A stretch of 64,000 nt of DNA from NCBI GenBank assembly GCA_047638815.1, contig JBLIMR010000008.1:1-64000 (forward strand). The letters run 5' to 3'. Under the pieces are notes generated by a model, which had not been told where the DNA came from, did no database searches, and worked only from the letters and a program-made list of their open reading frames with translations. Shown here piece by piece: positions 1-9,127 of the stretch (its first letter is position 1; each line of letters opens with the position of its first letter). The translations under genes and the position numbers were made by a program. The stretch comes from JAJRRH01 sp047638815 (GTDB taxonomy: Bacteria; Bacteroidota; Bacteroidia; Flavobacteriales_D; JABDKJ01).

Positions 1-78
1 AACAAAGCCACCTAGTTCCGGCACTATGACACAGTCATATTGATAGAGAAGGTCACTAATGTTTTTATCCAGTTTCAA
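1..78 (-). CDS. HU-CCDC81-type DNA-binding/SPOR family protein, N-terminus only (partial)
   Basis: The reverse strand from base 78 to the window edge encodes 26 residues, LKLDKNISDLLYQY followed by DCVIVPELGGFV. This is the hallmark opening of the prokaryotic HU-CCDC81 domain that in Bacteroidota usually heads a protein with a C-terminal peptidoglycan-binding SPOR domain. The start is TTG at 78-76: an in-frame TAA lies six codons upstream, no ATG exists between, and a perfect TAnnTTTG box sits 20 bases further up, leaving a leader of about 15 bases. The rest of the gene lies outside the window, so the SPOR domain cannot be checked. Family recognition is from the short motif only. Confidence 0.6.
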   Translation of the reverse strand, partial: MKLDKNISDLLYQYDCVIVPELGGFV

Positions 79-98
79 GTCGTGTTTGTTTGGTTACA

Positions 99-106
99 CA
101 AATGTA
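99..106 (-). promoter_or_regulatory. Promoter -7 box of the HU-CCDC81-type gene
   Basis: On the minus strand this reads TACATTTG, a perfect match to the Bacteroidota -7 consensus TAnnTTTG. Transcription would start near base 93, just upstream of the TTG start at 78. No convincing -33 TTG was assigned. Confidence 0.5.
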
Positions 107-179
107 ATGGAACTATTGAAATATCCAGCACACATGAAATATTTATATACCTACTTTACAACAGGCTGTATGATGGCGA

Positions 180-2378
180 TTACTCCTTAATTCCTTCCAG
201 ATCCAATAGGAAAGCATATTCCAGTGCAACTTCTTTATATCTTCTGAATCTACCTGAAGCACCACCATGGCCAACTTCCATGTTACAGTACATCATAAGC
301 CTGTTGTCATCTGTCTTTAATTCACGAAGCTTAGCGATCCATTTTTGTGGCTCCCAATATTGCACTTGGCTATCCCAATACCCTGTTGTTATCAGCATGT
401 TTGGGTAGTCTTTTGCTTCGATGTTGTCGTATGGAGAATATGATTTGATGTAGTGGTAATATTCCTCTTCTTTAGGATTTCCCCATTCGTCAAATTCACC
501 TGTTGTCAATGGAATGCTTTCATCCAACATGGTTGAAACCACATCAACAAATGGCACACCAGCCACAACACCACTCCATAGATCAGGACGCATATTTATT
601 ATTGCTCCCATCAACAAACCACCAGCACTTCCACCCATGGCATATAAATGCTCCTTGGCAGTGTAGCCTTCTTCGATCATAAATTCACCACAATCAATGA
701 AGTCAGTAAATGTGTTTTTCTTTTTAAGTAGTTTACCGTTCTCATACCAATCACGACCCATTTCTTGACCACCTCTTATATGCGCAATCGCATAAACAAA
801 GCCTCTATCCAAAAGACTTAATCTTACCGAACTGAAATATGGATCCATGCTATAACCGTAAGAACCGTATGCGTATAGTAACATTGGGTTTTTACCATCC
901 TTCTTCAATCCTTTTTTATAAACGATAGAAACGGGCACCTTAGCACCGTCTCTTGCTGTAGCGAAAGATCTTTCAGATACATAATTGTCTGGAGAAAAAC
1001 TCTTGTCCATTACTTCTTGTTGCTTCAACAGCTCTCTTTCCTTGGTGTTCATGTCATAATCATAAACACTACTAGGCGTAGTCATTGATGTATAGTTGAA
1101 CCTCAATACGTCCGTGTCAAATTCAGGATTGGCATCCGTTCCACTGCTATATGCTTTGTCTTGATAAGTGATGTAATGTTCTGACTTATCCGCCCACTTA
1201 ATCACTCTTATCTCTGTCAGACCATTCTTTCTTTCTTCAAGCACAAGAAAGTTCTGGAACAACTCAACATTTTCTAAAAGCACATCCTCTCTATGTGGAA
1301 TTACTTCTGTCCAGTTTTCTTTAGCAGTATTTGTAACAGGTGTTTTCATCAATCTGAAATTCTTTGCTTTCCAGTTTGTGATCACATAGAAATCATCTCC
1401 GTAATTCGCTACGCTATACTCATGATTCTCCTCTCTCGGTTGTACAATCTTAAATTCTCCATTCGGAGTATTAGCATCCAAGTAACGATATTCTGTTGAT
1501 AGTGTTTGATCACTACCAATCATCAAGAATTTCTTTGACTTCGTTTTGTAAACGAAACAGTTAAACGTTTCATCTTTCTCTTCATAAACGAGTTCGTCAT
1601 TTGCTGAATCAGTACCTAAAACATGTTTGTAGATTCTATAAGAACGCAGGGTGACAGGGTCCTTTCTCGTGTAGAACAGCGTCTTATTATCGTTTGCCCA
1701 GGTCGCTCCACCTGTAGTGTTTTCAATTTTGTCTTCGAGCATTTCTCCAGTCTTCAAGTTTTTGAAAGACAAGTTGTATTGTCTCCTTGAAACTAGATCT
1801 ACACCATATACCATCAATTCATTGTTCGAGCTTATAGAAACACCTCCTATTGAAAAATAAGATTGGCCTTTTGCCATCTCAGGTTGGTTTAGAATAATTT
1901 CTTCCCCCTTCACAGGCTCTCCAGAATTTAAATCTGGCTTATCCTTGCTCCTGCAGCTATATGCATAATCTTTCCCTTTTTCATAGCGTCTATAATACCA
2001 ATATCTATTTTCTTTTACCGGAACAGACTGATCATCTTGTTTTATTCTGGCAACAATTTCATCATAGAGTTTCGTTTGCAAACCTTCGGTATGCGACATA
2101 GTCTTTTTCAAATACTGGTTCTCTTCATCCAAGTTGTCCAACACATCCTGCGTTTGAGCATCAGGAGTTTTTGCTTCCTTCTGCTCGTCACTTAGCCTCA
2201 TCCAAAAGTAATTGTCCAATCGAGTATCGCCATGAATGGTCATTTCTTTGGCAATTTTTTTGGCTACAGGAGTCTGCTTTTTCTCTAGTAATTCGTTTTT
2301 CACTTTAAGTGTGGTGTTATTGGTTTGACAAAATGTAATACTTGGTACAAGTAAAAATGCGATCAGAAATTTATACAT
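180..2378 (-). CDS. ptrB: Prolyl oligopeptidase family (S9A) oligopeptidase B
   Basis: Serine peptidase that cleaves short peptides after basic residues. The 732-residue protein has an N-terminal hydrophobic export signal (to about residue 18, ending SITFCQ), a seven-bladed propeller region roughly 80-480, and a C-terminal alpha/beta hydrolase domain. The catalytic triad is visible: Ser584 in GGSAGG, Asp669 in GYWDSQV and His704 in VGHGGASGR. Length and motif spacing fit oligopeptidase B. The signal peptide implies a periplasmic enzyme, unlike the cytoplasmic enterobacterial one; the Cys at the end of the signal follows Phe, a poor lipobox, so it is probably not a lipoprotein. It has its own promoter in the 51-base gap behind the TonB receptor gene. 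Confidence 0.9.
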   Translation of the reverse strand: MYKFLIAFLLVPSITFCQTNNTTLKVKNELLEKKQTPVAKKIAKEMTIHGDTRLDNYFWMRLSDEQKEAKTPDAQTQDVLDNLDEENQYLKKTMSHTEGLQTKLYDEIVARIKQDDQSVPVKENRYWYYRRYEKGKDYAYSCRSKDKPDLNSGEPVKGEEIILNQPEMAKGQSYFSIGGVSISSNNELMVYGVDLVSRRQYNLSFKNLKTGEMLEDKIENTTGGATWANDNKTLFYTRKDPVTLRSYRIYKHVLGTDSANDELVYEEKDETFNCFVYKTKSKKFLMIGSDQTLSTEYRYLDANTPNGEFKIVQPREENHEYSVANYGDDFYVITNWKAKNFRLMKTPVTNTAKENWTEVIPHREDVLLENVELFQNFLVLEERKNGLTEIRVIKWADKSEHYITYQDKAYSSGTDANPEFDTDVLRFNYTSMTTPSSVYDYDMNTKERELLKQQEVMDKSFSPDNYVSERSFATARDGAKVPVSIVYKKGLKKDGKNPMLLYAYGSYGYSMDPYFSSVRLSLLDRGFVYAIAHIRGGQEMGRDWYENGKLLKKKNTFTDFIDCGEFMIEEGYTAKEHLYAMGGSAGGLLMGAIINMRPDLWSGVVAGVPFVDVVSTMLDESIPLTTGEFDEWGNPKEEEYYHYIKSYSPYDNIEAKDYPNMLITTGYWDSQVQYWEPQKWIAKLRELKTDDNRLMMYCNMEVGHGGASGRFRRYKEVALEYAFLLDLEGIKE

Positions 2379-2405
2379 GATTGCTTATTGAATGGTGAAT
2401 ATGAG

Positions 2406-2413
2406 CAAAGATA
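2406..2413 (-). promoter_or_regulatory. Promoter -7 box of ptrB
   Basis: The minus strand reads TATCTTTG, a perfect TAnnTTTG match, with a predicted start of transcription near base 2400 and a leader of about 22 bases before the ATG at 2378. It lies between the end of the TonB receptor gene and ptrB, which suggests ptrB can be expressed separately. No TTG at ideal -33 spacing was found. Confidence 0.55.
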
Positions 2414-2429
2414 ACTTTCTTTCTAACAA

Positions 2430-4826
2430 TTAGATATTTGCTCGAAGAACAAAGATGAAATTCCTGCCTGGCGCTGATAATCCCGATGCAAAAGCTTTGT
2501 AGTGTGTGTCTAAAATATTTTCAGCGGCAAGTTGAACAGTTAGTGACTTTGTGATATCATAAGCCACTCTTGCGTTAATGGTATGCCATGCTGGAAAGTA
2601 TCCATTCAGCCCTTCATTCGGATTGTCCGTTCTACCACTTGCCATTCTACTTTTGGATTTCACATCGTGATAATGGACGTACAATCCAGCACTAAGATCC
2701 TTCTTTTCATAGGAAAGTTCAGCTTTGGCAAAGAAAGGAGGGATGTGCGCCAATGGCTCTTTATCTTCAATGACTTCACCGAAAGTGTAATTCAAGAAGG
2801 TATTAAATGTCCATTCGTCATTGAACTCATATTCTAACCCAACAGAGTAACCATAGATTCTAGCCTCACTTGCGTTTTGGTTGCTTTGTATTCTTGAAAC
2901 CTCTCCTTCCAAAGACAAACTATCGTTGCCATTGAGTAAAAAATCTCTTTGGACAATAGCATCCAGGATCTGCGTGTAAAAGAAGCTTGCATCAACTTCG
3001 AACTTCTTATCGAAAAATCGCTTGGTAAATCCAGATTCACCATTGAGCGCATACTCTGGAGTCAAGCGATCATCTGGAACGACCACAAATCCATCTCTAT
3101 CGAAAACTTTACCGTAGTCATCAATGTTTGGGGCTCTAAATCCTGATGATGTTAATAGTCTAAGAGACAAATTCTCATCGTGGTTATACTTTAATCCTGC
3201 ACTCCCCGTCAAAGCGCTATTGCTCAAGGTAACCTGATCAAATGGCAATTCGAAAAACTCATTGGTGTTAAAAGTGGATTCCGATTCGATAATATTATAT
3301 CTAAGGCCAACATTATACTGCCACTTTTCATGAAAAGGATTCAAGTAAGAAATATATCCTGCAGCGGTATTAAAAGTACTTCCTCCGTTTGGGTATCTTG
3401 TTAATCCTGGCGCTGTATCCCCTGTAAAAATATCTTCAACAAAAGCAGAAGACACAACATCATTACTGGTTATTTCCAGGCCATAAAAGAGCTTCTTGTC
3501 ATCACTAAAACCTTTAACCATGTCCGCGTTTAAAGAATAAACCTTTACATCTTCTTCTCTAGTAAATCTATTTGCACTTCCAAACCTTCTGGTGATACGA
3601 TCTTCATCAATTCTTTGATAGGCAGCCGTTATCGTTGTTTTGTCTGACCATTTTCTATTTGGCTTTAAGTCAAGACTTCCAGATAATAAGACTCTTTGCT
3701 GCGGTCCGTAGTACCATTCTGCTTCTCTCAAAACACCATCTCTATAGTCATTGTATCGATCAAATCTTGGAATATCTGAGGTCGTTGAATACTGACCATT
3801 GAATTTTAATACCGCTTTGTCTGATAGTTTGAATTTCAGTTTCTGCGCCAGATCGTATTGATGATAACCGGAATTCTTTTGAATATTCGGATCTGAATTT
3901 ACCCTTTGTTCGTCAACGCCATTGACCGGTACAACAAAATCGTTCACCAGGCCCCATTCATCATCACCGTGTGCTCTATTGGTTCCCATTTTCAAGTCGC
4001 CAAAATCGGCATAACTAAAAGACGATAAAGACGTGAATTTCTTGCCTAAATACTGAACATGCACATGGGCTGAGTTTTCTTGAGCCGCAGTCGCATGCTT
4101 TAAAGAAGTACTTAATTTAAATGTGCTGCTGTCACTAAATGCTGGATCAATACTATGATAGTGCACCACTCCACCTAAGGCATCACTACCATAAATCAAA
4201 GACGATGTTCCAAAAATAATCTCCGTGTTCTCTAGTATATTATTGTCAACGGATATTGCATTTTGAAGATGGCCACTTCTATAAATGGCATTATTCATCC
4301 TTACACCATCGATAACAAGCAATACTCTATTGGCCTCAAAACCTCTAATGATTGGGCTACCACCACCTTGCTGACTTCTCTGCACCATTACTTGGCCAGT
4401 TCCTTCTAAAAGAGCCGCTGAATTAGCTGGGGCGCTTCTTCGGATTTCTTCCATGCTTAGCACTTTGACTTTTTGGGGTGAACTTATCGCTTTTTCTCTA
4501 GCACCATAAATATCAATTGTAGGATAAGATATTGATCCTGCTTCAAGATATATTATATTTAGTTTTTTGACAAAACTGCTTGCAGGCACTATTATCTTGG
4601 TATACGTTACATGACTCATGATAAGGGTATCGATTTTTTCCAAACCCTTAAGTGTTACCATTCCTTTGGCATCACTGAACTGGGTCATTATTCTTTTACC
4701 CTTAAAATCTATTTGAACACCCGCTACCGTTTTCTCGGTAATCTTGTCTAGAAATTGGATTTCTTGTGCTTGTCCTGTTACATAAAACAAGGCAAACAAC
4801 ACTCCAACAAATAAACTCTTCTTCAT
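2430..4826 (-). CDS. TonB-dependent outer membrane receptor (haem/haemoglobin-receptor-like)
   Basis: Outer membrane active-transport receptor of 798 residues. It has a signal peptide ending TGQAQ at about residue 21, a short carboxypeptidase-regulatory-like domain (about 22-105) common in Bacteroidota receptors, a plug domain (about 110-225) with GGGSPIIRGF and LVIDGVRMNNAIYRSGH, then a 22-strand-type barrel ending in an aromatic-rich terminal strand (RNFIFVLRANI). The plug motifs resemble the haemoglobin/haem receptor branch, so haem or another iron compound is a reasonable but unproven substrate. No SusD partner is adjacent, arguing against a glycan receptor. It begins only 9 bases after recO ends on the same strand, so it is probably transcribed from the recO promoter. 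Confidence 0.85.
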   Translation of the reverse strand: MKKSLFVGVLFALFYVTGQAQEIQFLDKITEKTVAGVQIDFKGKRIMTQFSDAKGMVTLKGLEKIDTLIMSHVTYTKIIVPASSFVKKLNIIYLEAGSISYPTIDIYGAREKAISSPQKVKVLSMEEIRRSAPANSAALLEGTGQVMVQRSQQGGGSPIIRGFEANRVLLVIDGVRMNNAIYRSGHLQNAISVDNNILENTEIIFGTSSLIYGSDALGGVVHYHSIDPAFSDSSTFKLSTSLKHATAAQENSAHVHVQYLGKKFTSLSSFSYADFGDLKMGTNRAHGDDEWGLVNDFVVPVNGVDEQRVNSDPNIQKNSGYHQYDLAQKLKFKLSDKAVLKFNGQYSTTSDIPRFDRYNDYRDGVLREAEWYYGPQQRVLLSGSLDLKPNRKWSDKTTITAAYQRIDEDRITRRFGSANRFTREEDVKVYSLNADMVKGFSDDKKLFYGLEITSNDVVSSAFVEDIFTGDTAPGLTRYPNGGSTFNTAAGYISYLNPFHEKWQYNVGLRYNIIESESTFNTNEFFELPFDQVTLSNSALTGSAGLKYNHDENLSLRLLTSSGFRAPNIDDYGKVFDRDGFVVVPDDRLTPEYALNGESGFTKRFFDKKFEVDASFFYTQILDAIVQRDFLLNGNDSLSLEGEVSRIQSNQNASEARIYGYSVGLEYEFNDEWTFNTFLNYTFGEVIEDKEPLAHIPPFFAKAELSYEKKDLSAGLYVHYHDVKSKSRMASGRTDNPNEGLNGYFPAWHTINARVAYDITKSLTVQLAAENILDTHYKAFASGLSAPGRNFIFVLRANI

Positions 4827-4835
4827 AATCTTCCC

Positions 4836-5564
4836 TTAATACTCGTTAAATGTTTCTTCCAAAACATGGTGCGATTGAATGTTCCTTAGCTGGTCCAAAT
4901 GAATTTGAAAATAATTGACCATTTGATTCAATAGTTCCTTTCTCATCTCAGACGACATGTTTATCGATGAACTCTCATCAAAATTCGCGCCTAAAAATAA
5001 ATGCAAATAACGGCTTTTTTCTATCGATAAAAATTCAGGATGAATTACCGGTTTTGATCGAACAAACTCTCCCTCTCTAAGGTCAAAATATGAATTGTCA
5101 GCCTTCACGTCAGGATTGGGAGGAAAACCGTAATAAGTACTCAAGTTGACCAAAAACGCAATAGGGAAATTGGTCACTTTCTGGGATAGCTCTAACCAGT
5201 GTAAAGCATAAGTTAGAAAATGATAGAGTGCCGGGTTTGGCTCCTCTTCGCGCAATGTCTTATACATTATTTCAGCTACAAACATGCTGACTCCCAGCTT
5301 AATCGGGTTCTGATGAATGTTGTTCAGGGGATCTTCTACTCGAGCTTCTTTGATATAATGAAGGCTCGAATTCTCCTTGACCAAAGCTTGAATGTTTAGA
5401 ATGGTTAGCGGCTGGTACAATGCCGATAGTTTGTTTTTCTTGCTATGAGCACTCCTAATAATAAAGGACAACATGCCTCTCTCTTCCGTAAACAGTTTTA
5501 CAATAAGACCTTTTTCCTTATACCTTATCTTGTTTATTACTATGGCTTTTGTCGCTAGATGCAT
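4836..5564 (-). CDS. recO: DNA repair protein RecO
   Basis: RecO works with RecR to load RecA on single-stranded DNA coated with SSB during gap repair. The 242-residue product has the N-terminal OB-fold opening (TKAIVINKIRYKEKGLIVKLFTEE is the family pattern) and a helical C-terminal half with YYGFPPNP. No zinc-binding cysteine cluster is present, as in many RecO proteins. I start at ATG 5564; the open frame also has a TTG two codons upstream at 5570, but the ATG gives the usual MHLATKAIV opening. It is divergent from yebC across about 118 bases and directly upstream of the TonB receptor gene. Confidence 0.9.
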   Translation of the reverse strand: MHLATKAIVINKIRYKEKGLIVKLFTEERGMLSFIIRSAHSKKNKLSALYQPLTILNIQALVKENSSLHYIKEARVEDPLNNIHQNPIKLGVSMFVAEIMYKTLREEEPNPALYHFLTYALHWLELSQKVTNFPIAFLVNLSTYYGFPPNPDVKADNSYFDLREGEFVRSKPVIHPEFLSIEKSRYLHLFLGANFDESSSINMSSEMRKELLNQMVNYFQIHLDQLRNIQSHHVLEETFNEY

Positions 5565-5682
5565 GGTCAATTTACAGTTTGCAAAGAAAGCTAAAAGATA
5601 AAAAGAAGAAACATATCAAGAATATTTTGCTTGAGGCGCGCAATTTTTTATTTTTACGAACCTTATAAAACAATAATATACA

Positions 5683-6438
5683 ATGTCTGGACATAATAAA
5701 TGGTCTTCCATAAAGCACAAGAAAGGCGCAGCTGATGCCAAAAGAGGGAAAATCTTCACGAAGATTATAAAGGAAATTACTATTGCCACTAGAGATGGTG
5801 GTCCTGACCCTGAGACGAATCCTACTCTTAGGGTGGCTATAAAGAACGCCAAGGGAGCCAATATGCCTAAGGATACGATGGAAAGAGCCATCAAGAAAGG
5901 TTCTGGAGCTGATGCGGCAAGTTTGCAAGAAATGACCTTCGAAGGCTATGCAGCCCACGGTATTGCGGTTTTTGTAGAATGTACGACTGACAACCTCAAT
6001 CGAACAGTGAGTGATGTGAGAGCCATTTTTACAAAATACAACGGTGCCTTGGGGACGAATGGGTCTTTGAGTTTCATGTTCAATAGAAAAGGAGTGTTTA
6101 CATTACCAAAAGAAGCCATAGGTGATATGCCATTGGAAGAACTTGAAATGTCATTAATTGACGGTGGACTTGAAGAGCTAGAAGCTATTGAAGATGAAAT
6201 AATTATAACCTGCGGGTTTGAAGATTTTGGCAACATGAATAGTACCTTAGATAGTTTAAACCTTGAGGCAGATAGTTCTGAATTGCAGAGACTACCAACA
6301 GATACTAAAGTTTTGAGTGTAGATCATGCAAAGTCAGTCTTAAAAATGATTGATGCCTTTGATGAAAATGACGATGTAAATAGCGTTTTCCATAGCATGG
6401 AATTAACTGATGATATTATTACTGCTCTTGAGGAATAA
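5683..6438 (+). CDS. yebC: YebC/PmpR-family translation/transcription factor
   Basis: Conserved cytoplasmic protein of 251 residues, opening with the invariant MSGHNKWSSIKHKKGAADAK motif and followed by GGPDPETNPTLR and NMPKDTMERAIKKG. Members of this family act as transcriptional regulators, and recent work on YebC proteins links them to relief of ribosome stalling at proline-rich stretches; which role applies here cannot be read from sequence. Length is normal. It is divergently placed from recO. Confidence 0.93.
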   Translation: MSGHNKWSSIKHKKGAADAKRGKIFTKIIKEITIATRDGGPDPETNPTLRVAIKNAKGANMPKDTMERAIKKGSGADAASLQEMTFEGYAAHGIAVFVECTTDNLNRTVSDVRAIFTKYNGALGTNGSLSFMFNRKGVFTLPKEAIGDMPLEELEMSLIDGGLEELEAIEDEIIITCGFEDFGNMNSTLDSLNLEADSSELQRLPTDTKVLSVDHAKSVLKMIDAFDENDDVNSVFHSMELTDDIITALEE

Positions 6439-6540
6439 CACAAAGCAGTACATTTACTTGAACAAATAGAATTACATGATTACTCAAGAATGCTGATGCG
6501 TTCTTGCTCAAAGACAATAGTCTGAACCTAAAAAAATCAA

Positions 6541-8082
6541 ATGGAAGATAAAATCAAGGGGCTGAATCTGAAAAAAAGTGAAGCAAAACTCGGTGGTGGT
6601 GAAGCTCGAATCGAATCTCAGCACAAAAAAGGCAAGCTCACAGCCCGTGAGAGATTACATTTTTTACTTGATGATGGAAGCTTTGAGGAGATTGGAATGC
6701 TTGTCAGCCATAGATCTGTTGATTTTGGGTTGGACAAAAAGAAATTTTTAGGGGACGGGGTTGTCACCGGATACGGAACAATTCATGGTCGCTTGGTCTA
6801 TGTTTTCGCGCAGGATTTCACAGTGCTTGGTGGTTCTCTTGCAGAAGCTCATGCAGAGAAAATTTGTAAAGTCATGGATCTCGCATTACAAAATGGTGCG
6901 CCACTTATAGGACTCAATGACTCCGGTGGTGCCAGAATTCAAGAAGGTGTTGTTTCTTTGGGTGGCTATGCTGATATATTTTATAGAAATGTAAAAGCCA
7001 GTGGGGTTATTCCTCAACTTTCAGCCATTATGGGACCATGTGCAGGTGGTGCGGTGTACTCGCCAGCTTTGACAGATTTCATCTCAATGGTGGAGAACAG
7101 TTCGTACATGTTTGTAACAGGGCCAAATGTGGTTAAGACAGTTACAAATGAGGAGGTTAGCTCTGAGGATTTAGGCGGTGCTTCTGCACATACGACTAAA
7201 TCGGGTGTTGCACATTTCTCCTCAGAAAATGAAATTGCTGCAATCAATCATATGAAGAATTTATTGACTTACATGCCTCAGAATTGTGAGGAAAAAGTGC
7301 CAGTCTTTCCATATGTAGCCAATGATGAAGATAGAGATGGGCTCAATGATATCATCCCGACAAATCCCAATCAGCCTTATGATATGAAGGAAGTGATAGC
7401 CCTCGTTTCTGATGAAGATAGCTTTCTTGAAGTACAGAAAGATTATGCTGAAAACATTGTTATTGGTTTCGCTCGTCTTGCTGGAAAAAGTATTGGAATT
7501 GTAGCCAATCAACCCGCATTCTTAGCAGGTGTTTTGGATGTGAAAAGCTCTAACAAAGCTGCTCGTTTTGTGCGTTTTTGTGATGCCTTCAATATTCCAT
7601 TGCTTGTTTTAGAGGATGTTCCTGGTTTCTTGCCTGGTACAGATCAAGAGTGGAGTGGAATTATTTCTAATGGTGCGAAACTCTTGTATGCATTTAGTGA
7701 GGCGACAGTGCCAAGAATTACGATTATCACAAGGAAAGCCTATGGTGGTGCTTATGATGTAATGAATTCCAAACACATTGGAGCAGACTTTAACTTTGCA
7801 TGGCCATCTGCGGAAATTGCAGTAATGGGTGCTAAAGGTGCTGCGGAAATCATCTTTAGAAAAGAAATAGCTGATGCGGCCAATCCAGCTGAAAAGCTTA
7901 AGGAAAAGGAAGAGGAATATGCGGAGAAGTTTGCAAATCCATACATCGCTGCCGAGAGAGGTTATGTGGATGAGATCATCCTTCCATCGAATACGCGGAA
8001 GAAACTTATCCGAGCATTCGCATCATTGGAAAATAAGGTAGCTCATTTACCGAAGAAAAAACATGGGAATATTCCTTTGTAG
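6541..8082 (+). CDS. Acyl-CoA carboxylase carboxyltransferase (beta) subunit, propionyl-CoA carboxylase/methylmalonyl-CoA decarboxylase type
   Basis: Carboxyltransferase subunit that moves CO2 between biotin and an acyl-CoA, probably propionyl-CoA. The 513-residue protein has two crotonase-like halves; the oxyanion glycine pairs are visible in SGGARIQEG (N half) and KAYGGAYDVM (C half), with a typical C-terminal RGYVDEII region. The opening KLTARERLHFLLDDGSFEE is characteristic of the PccB/MmdA family. No biotin carboxylase, biotin carrier or sodium-pump subunit lies next to it, so whether it works as a carboxylase or a decarboxylase remains open. The 102 bases between yebC and this gene contain no clear promoter. 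Confidence 0.9.
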   Translation: MEDKIKGLNLKKSEAKLGGGEARIESQHKKGKLTARERLHFLLDDGSFEEIGMLVSHRSVDFGLDKKKFLGDGVVTGYGTIHGRLVYVFAQDFTVLGGSLAEAHAEKICKVMDLALQNGAPLIGLNDSGGARIQEGVVSLGGYADIFYRNVKASGVIPQLSAIMGPCAGGAVYSPALTDFISMVENSSYMFVTGPNVVKTVTNEEVSSEDLGGASAHTTKSGVAHFSSENEIAAINHMKNLLTYMPQNCEEKVPVFPYVANDEDRDGLNDIIPTNPNQPYDMKEVIALVSDEDSFLEVQKDYAENIVIGFARLAGKSIGIVANQPAFLAGVLDVKSSNKAARFVRFCDAFNIPLLVLEDVPGFLPGTDQEWSGIISNGAKLLYAFSEATVPRITIITRKAYGGAYDVMNSKHIGADFNFAWPSAEIAVMGAKGAAEIIFRKEIADAANPAEKLKEKEEEYAEKFANPYIAAERGYVDEIILPSNTRKKLIRAFASLENKVAHLPKKKHGNIPL

Positions 8083-8112
8083 GCATTATTAATCGTGCAT
8101 AAGATTTTTTTA

Positions 8113-8120
8113 TTACCTTG
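8113..8120 (+). promoter_or_regulatory. Possible -7 box (short variant) of the MORN/TonB-C gene
   Basis: TTACCTTG, containing the seven-base pattern TAnnTTG that recurs before other genes in this window. A start of transcription near 8126 would leave a 13-base leader before ATG 8139. Weak evidence on its own. Confidence 0.3.
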
Positions 8121-8138
8121 AAGCCAATAAATCTGATT

Positions 8139-9119
8139 ATGAGGCAAATATTTTGTTTATCGCTCCTTCTTTTGCTACACTTGAATTATACAGGGCAGTA
8201 CCTTCATGAATTATCGCCTGAATTAATTGAGTCAGAATATCTTGAAAAATACAAATCATACCTAGAACCTGAAGCTGAACTCTTGATCATTTCAAAATAT
8301 GAATCTGTAGAAAAAATAGGAGAGGATTCTTACCTAAGAAAAAGGTACAACCCGGATCAAGTTATTCTTACAGAGGTTTTGGGGTTTAAGAATTATCTTA
8401 GAAAAATTCTTCATGGTCAATTTGTACAATATTATGACAATGGCACAAAAAGTATGTCTGGTGAGTACCTTGGCTCAAAAGCATCCGGTACCTGGAAATA
8501 TTACAAATATCCGAATGGCCAACTTATTTCTTATGGTGATTACAAATTAGGTGTTAAGGATGGGGAATGGATAACACTAGACACATTGGGGAACGTATTC
8601 AAAAAACAGGATTTTAAGGACTTGGCCTTTAGTGACTGTAATACTTATAATAAAAACGGTGAATTAATCTTTTTTGAAAAATTCAAAAATGATAAGGTAA
8701 GAAAACAAACGATATTCGACCAGGAGGCATATGATGACCTTAATTGCAATGGAGTTCATCCATCCATGACACTTCAGAGCTGTATGCATTTGAAAAAAAA
8801 CAAACGGAAAAGATGTAATAAAAAGACCGTGAGGGATCACGTCAGAAGCAACCTGAAATTTGATGACCCGACAATTGCAGAAGCAAGAGGTCGAGTGACA
8901 ATATGGTTTAATGTTCGGCCAAATGGTGAAATAACGGATATTGTTTTACCGACTAGTTTGAATGATACGATAAAAGAACGATGCCTCAAAATAATGATAG
9001 ATTTCCCAAAGTATAGTAAATACACAATTTGCGAAAAACATAAAGGAATTCGTATAGGAATACCTATCAGCATACTAACTGGCAAAGATTTTTTACACGA
9101 ATTAGAAGAGGTTTGGTAG
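8139..9119 (+). CDS. Exported MORN-repeat protein with C-terminal TonB-C-like domain
   Basis: Function unknown. The 326-residue product has a signal peptide (MRQIFCLSLLLLLHLNYTG), a middle part with MORN-like repeats of the YwqK type (GEYLGSKASGTWKYY, then GDYKLGVKDGEWITL, about residues 105-160), and a C-terminal domain with VTIWFNVRPNGEITDIVLP resembling the TonB C-terminal fold. The ATG at 8139 is chosen; a TTG at 8118 in the same frame lies inside the likely promoter box and would spoil the signal peptide. It follows the carboxylase gene by 56 bases and converges on rnr. A periplasmic or envelope-associated role is inferred from the signal peptide only. Confidence 0.7.
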   Translation: MRQIFCLSLLLLLHLNYTGQYLHELSPELIESEYLEKYKSYLEPEAELLIISKYESVEKIGEDSYLRKRYNPDQVILTEVLGFKNYLRKILHGQFVQYYDNGTKSMSGEYLGSKASGTWKYYKYPNGQLISYGDYKLGVKDGEWITLDTLGNVFKKQDFKDLAFSDCNTYNKNGELIFFEKFKNDKVRKQTIFDQEAYDDLNCNGVHPSMTLQSCMHLKKNKRKRCNKKTVRDHVRSNLKFDDPTIAEARGRVTIWFNVRPNGEITDIVLPTSLNDTIKERCLKIMIDFPKYSKYTICEKHKGIRIGIPISILTGKDFLHELEEVW

Positions 9120-9127
9120 TAAAAGAA

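Noticed and set aside
40..408. 122-residue plus-strand frame at the left edge
   Set aside because: It runs antisense into ptrB and has no family motif; the region is explained by ptrB, the promoter box and the HU-CCDC81-type gene on the minus strand.
5572..5958. 128-residue minus-strand frame over yebC
   Set aside because: Antisense shadow of yebC; low-complexity tail from A/T runs and no recognisable motif.
6485..6506. Imperfect hairpin CAAGAA...TTCTTG between yebC and the carboxylase gene
   Set aside because: Mismatch in the stem and no T-run; too weak to call a terminator or regulator.
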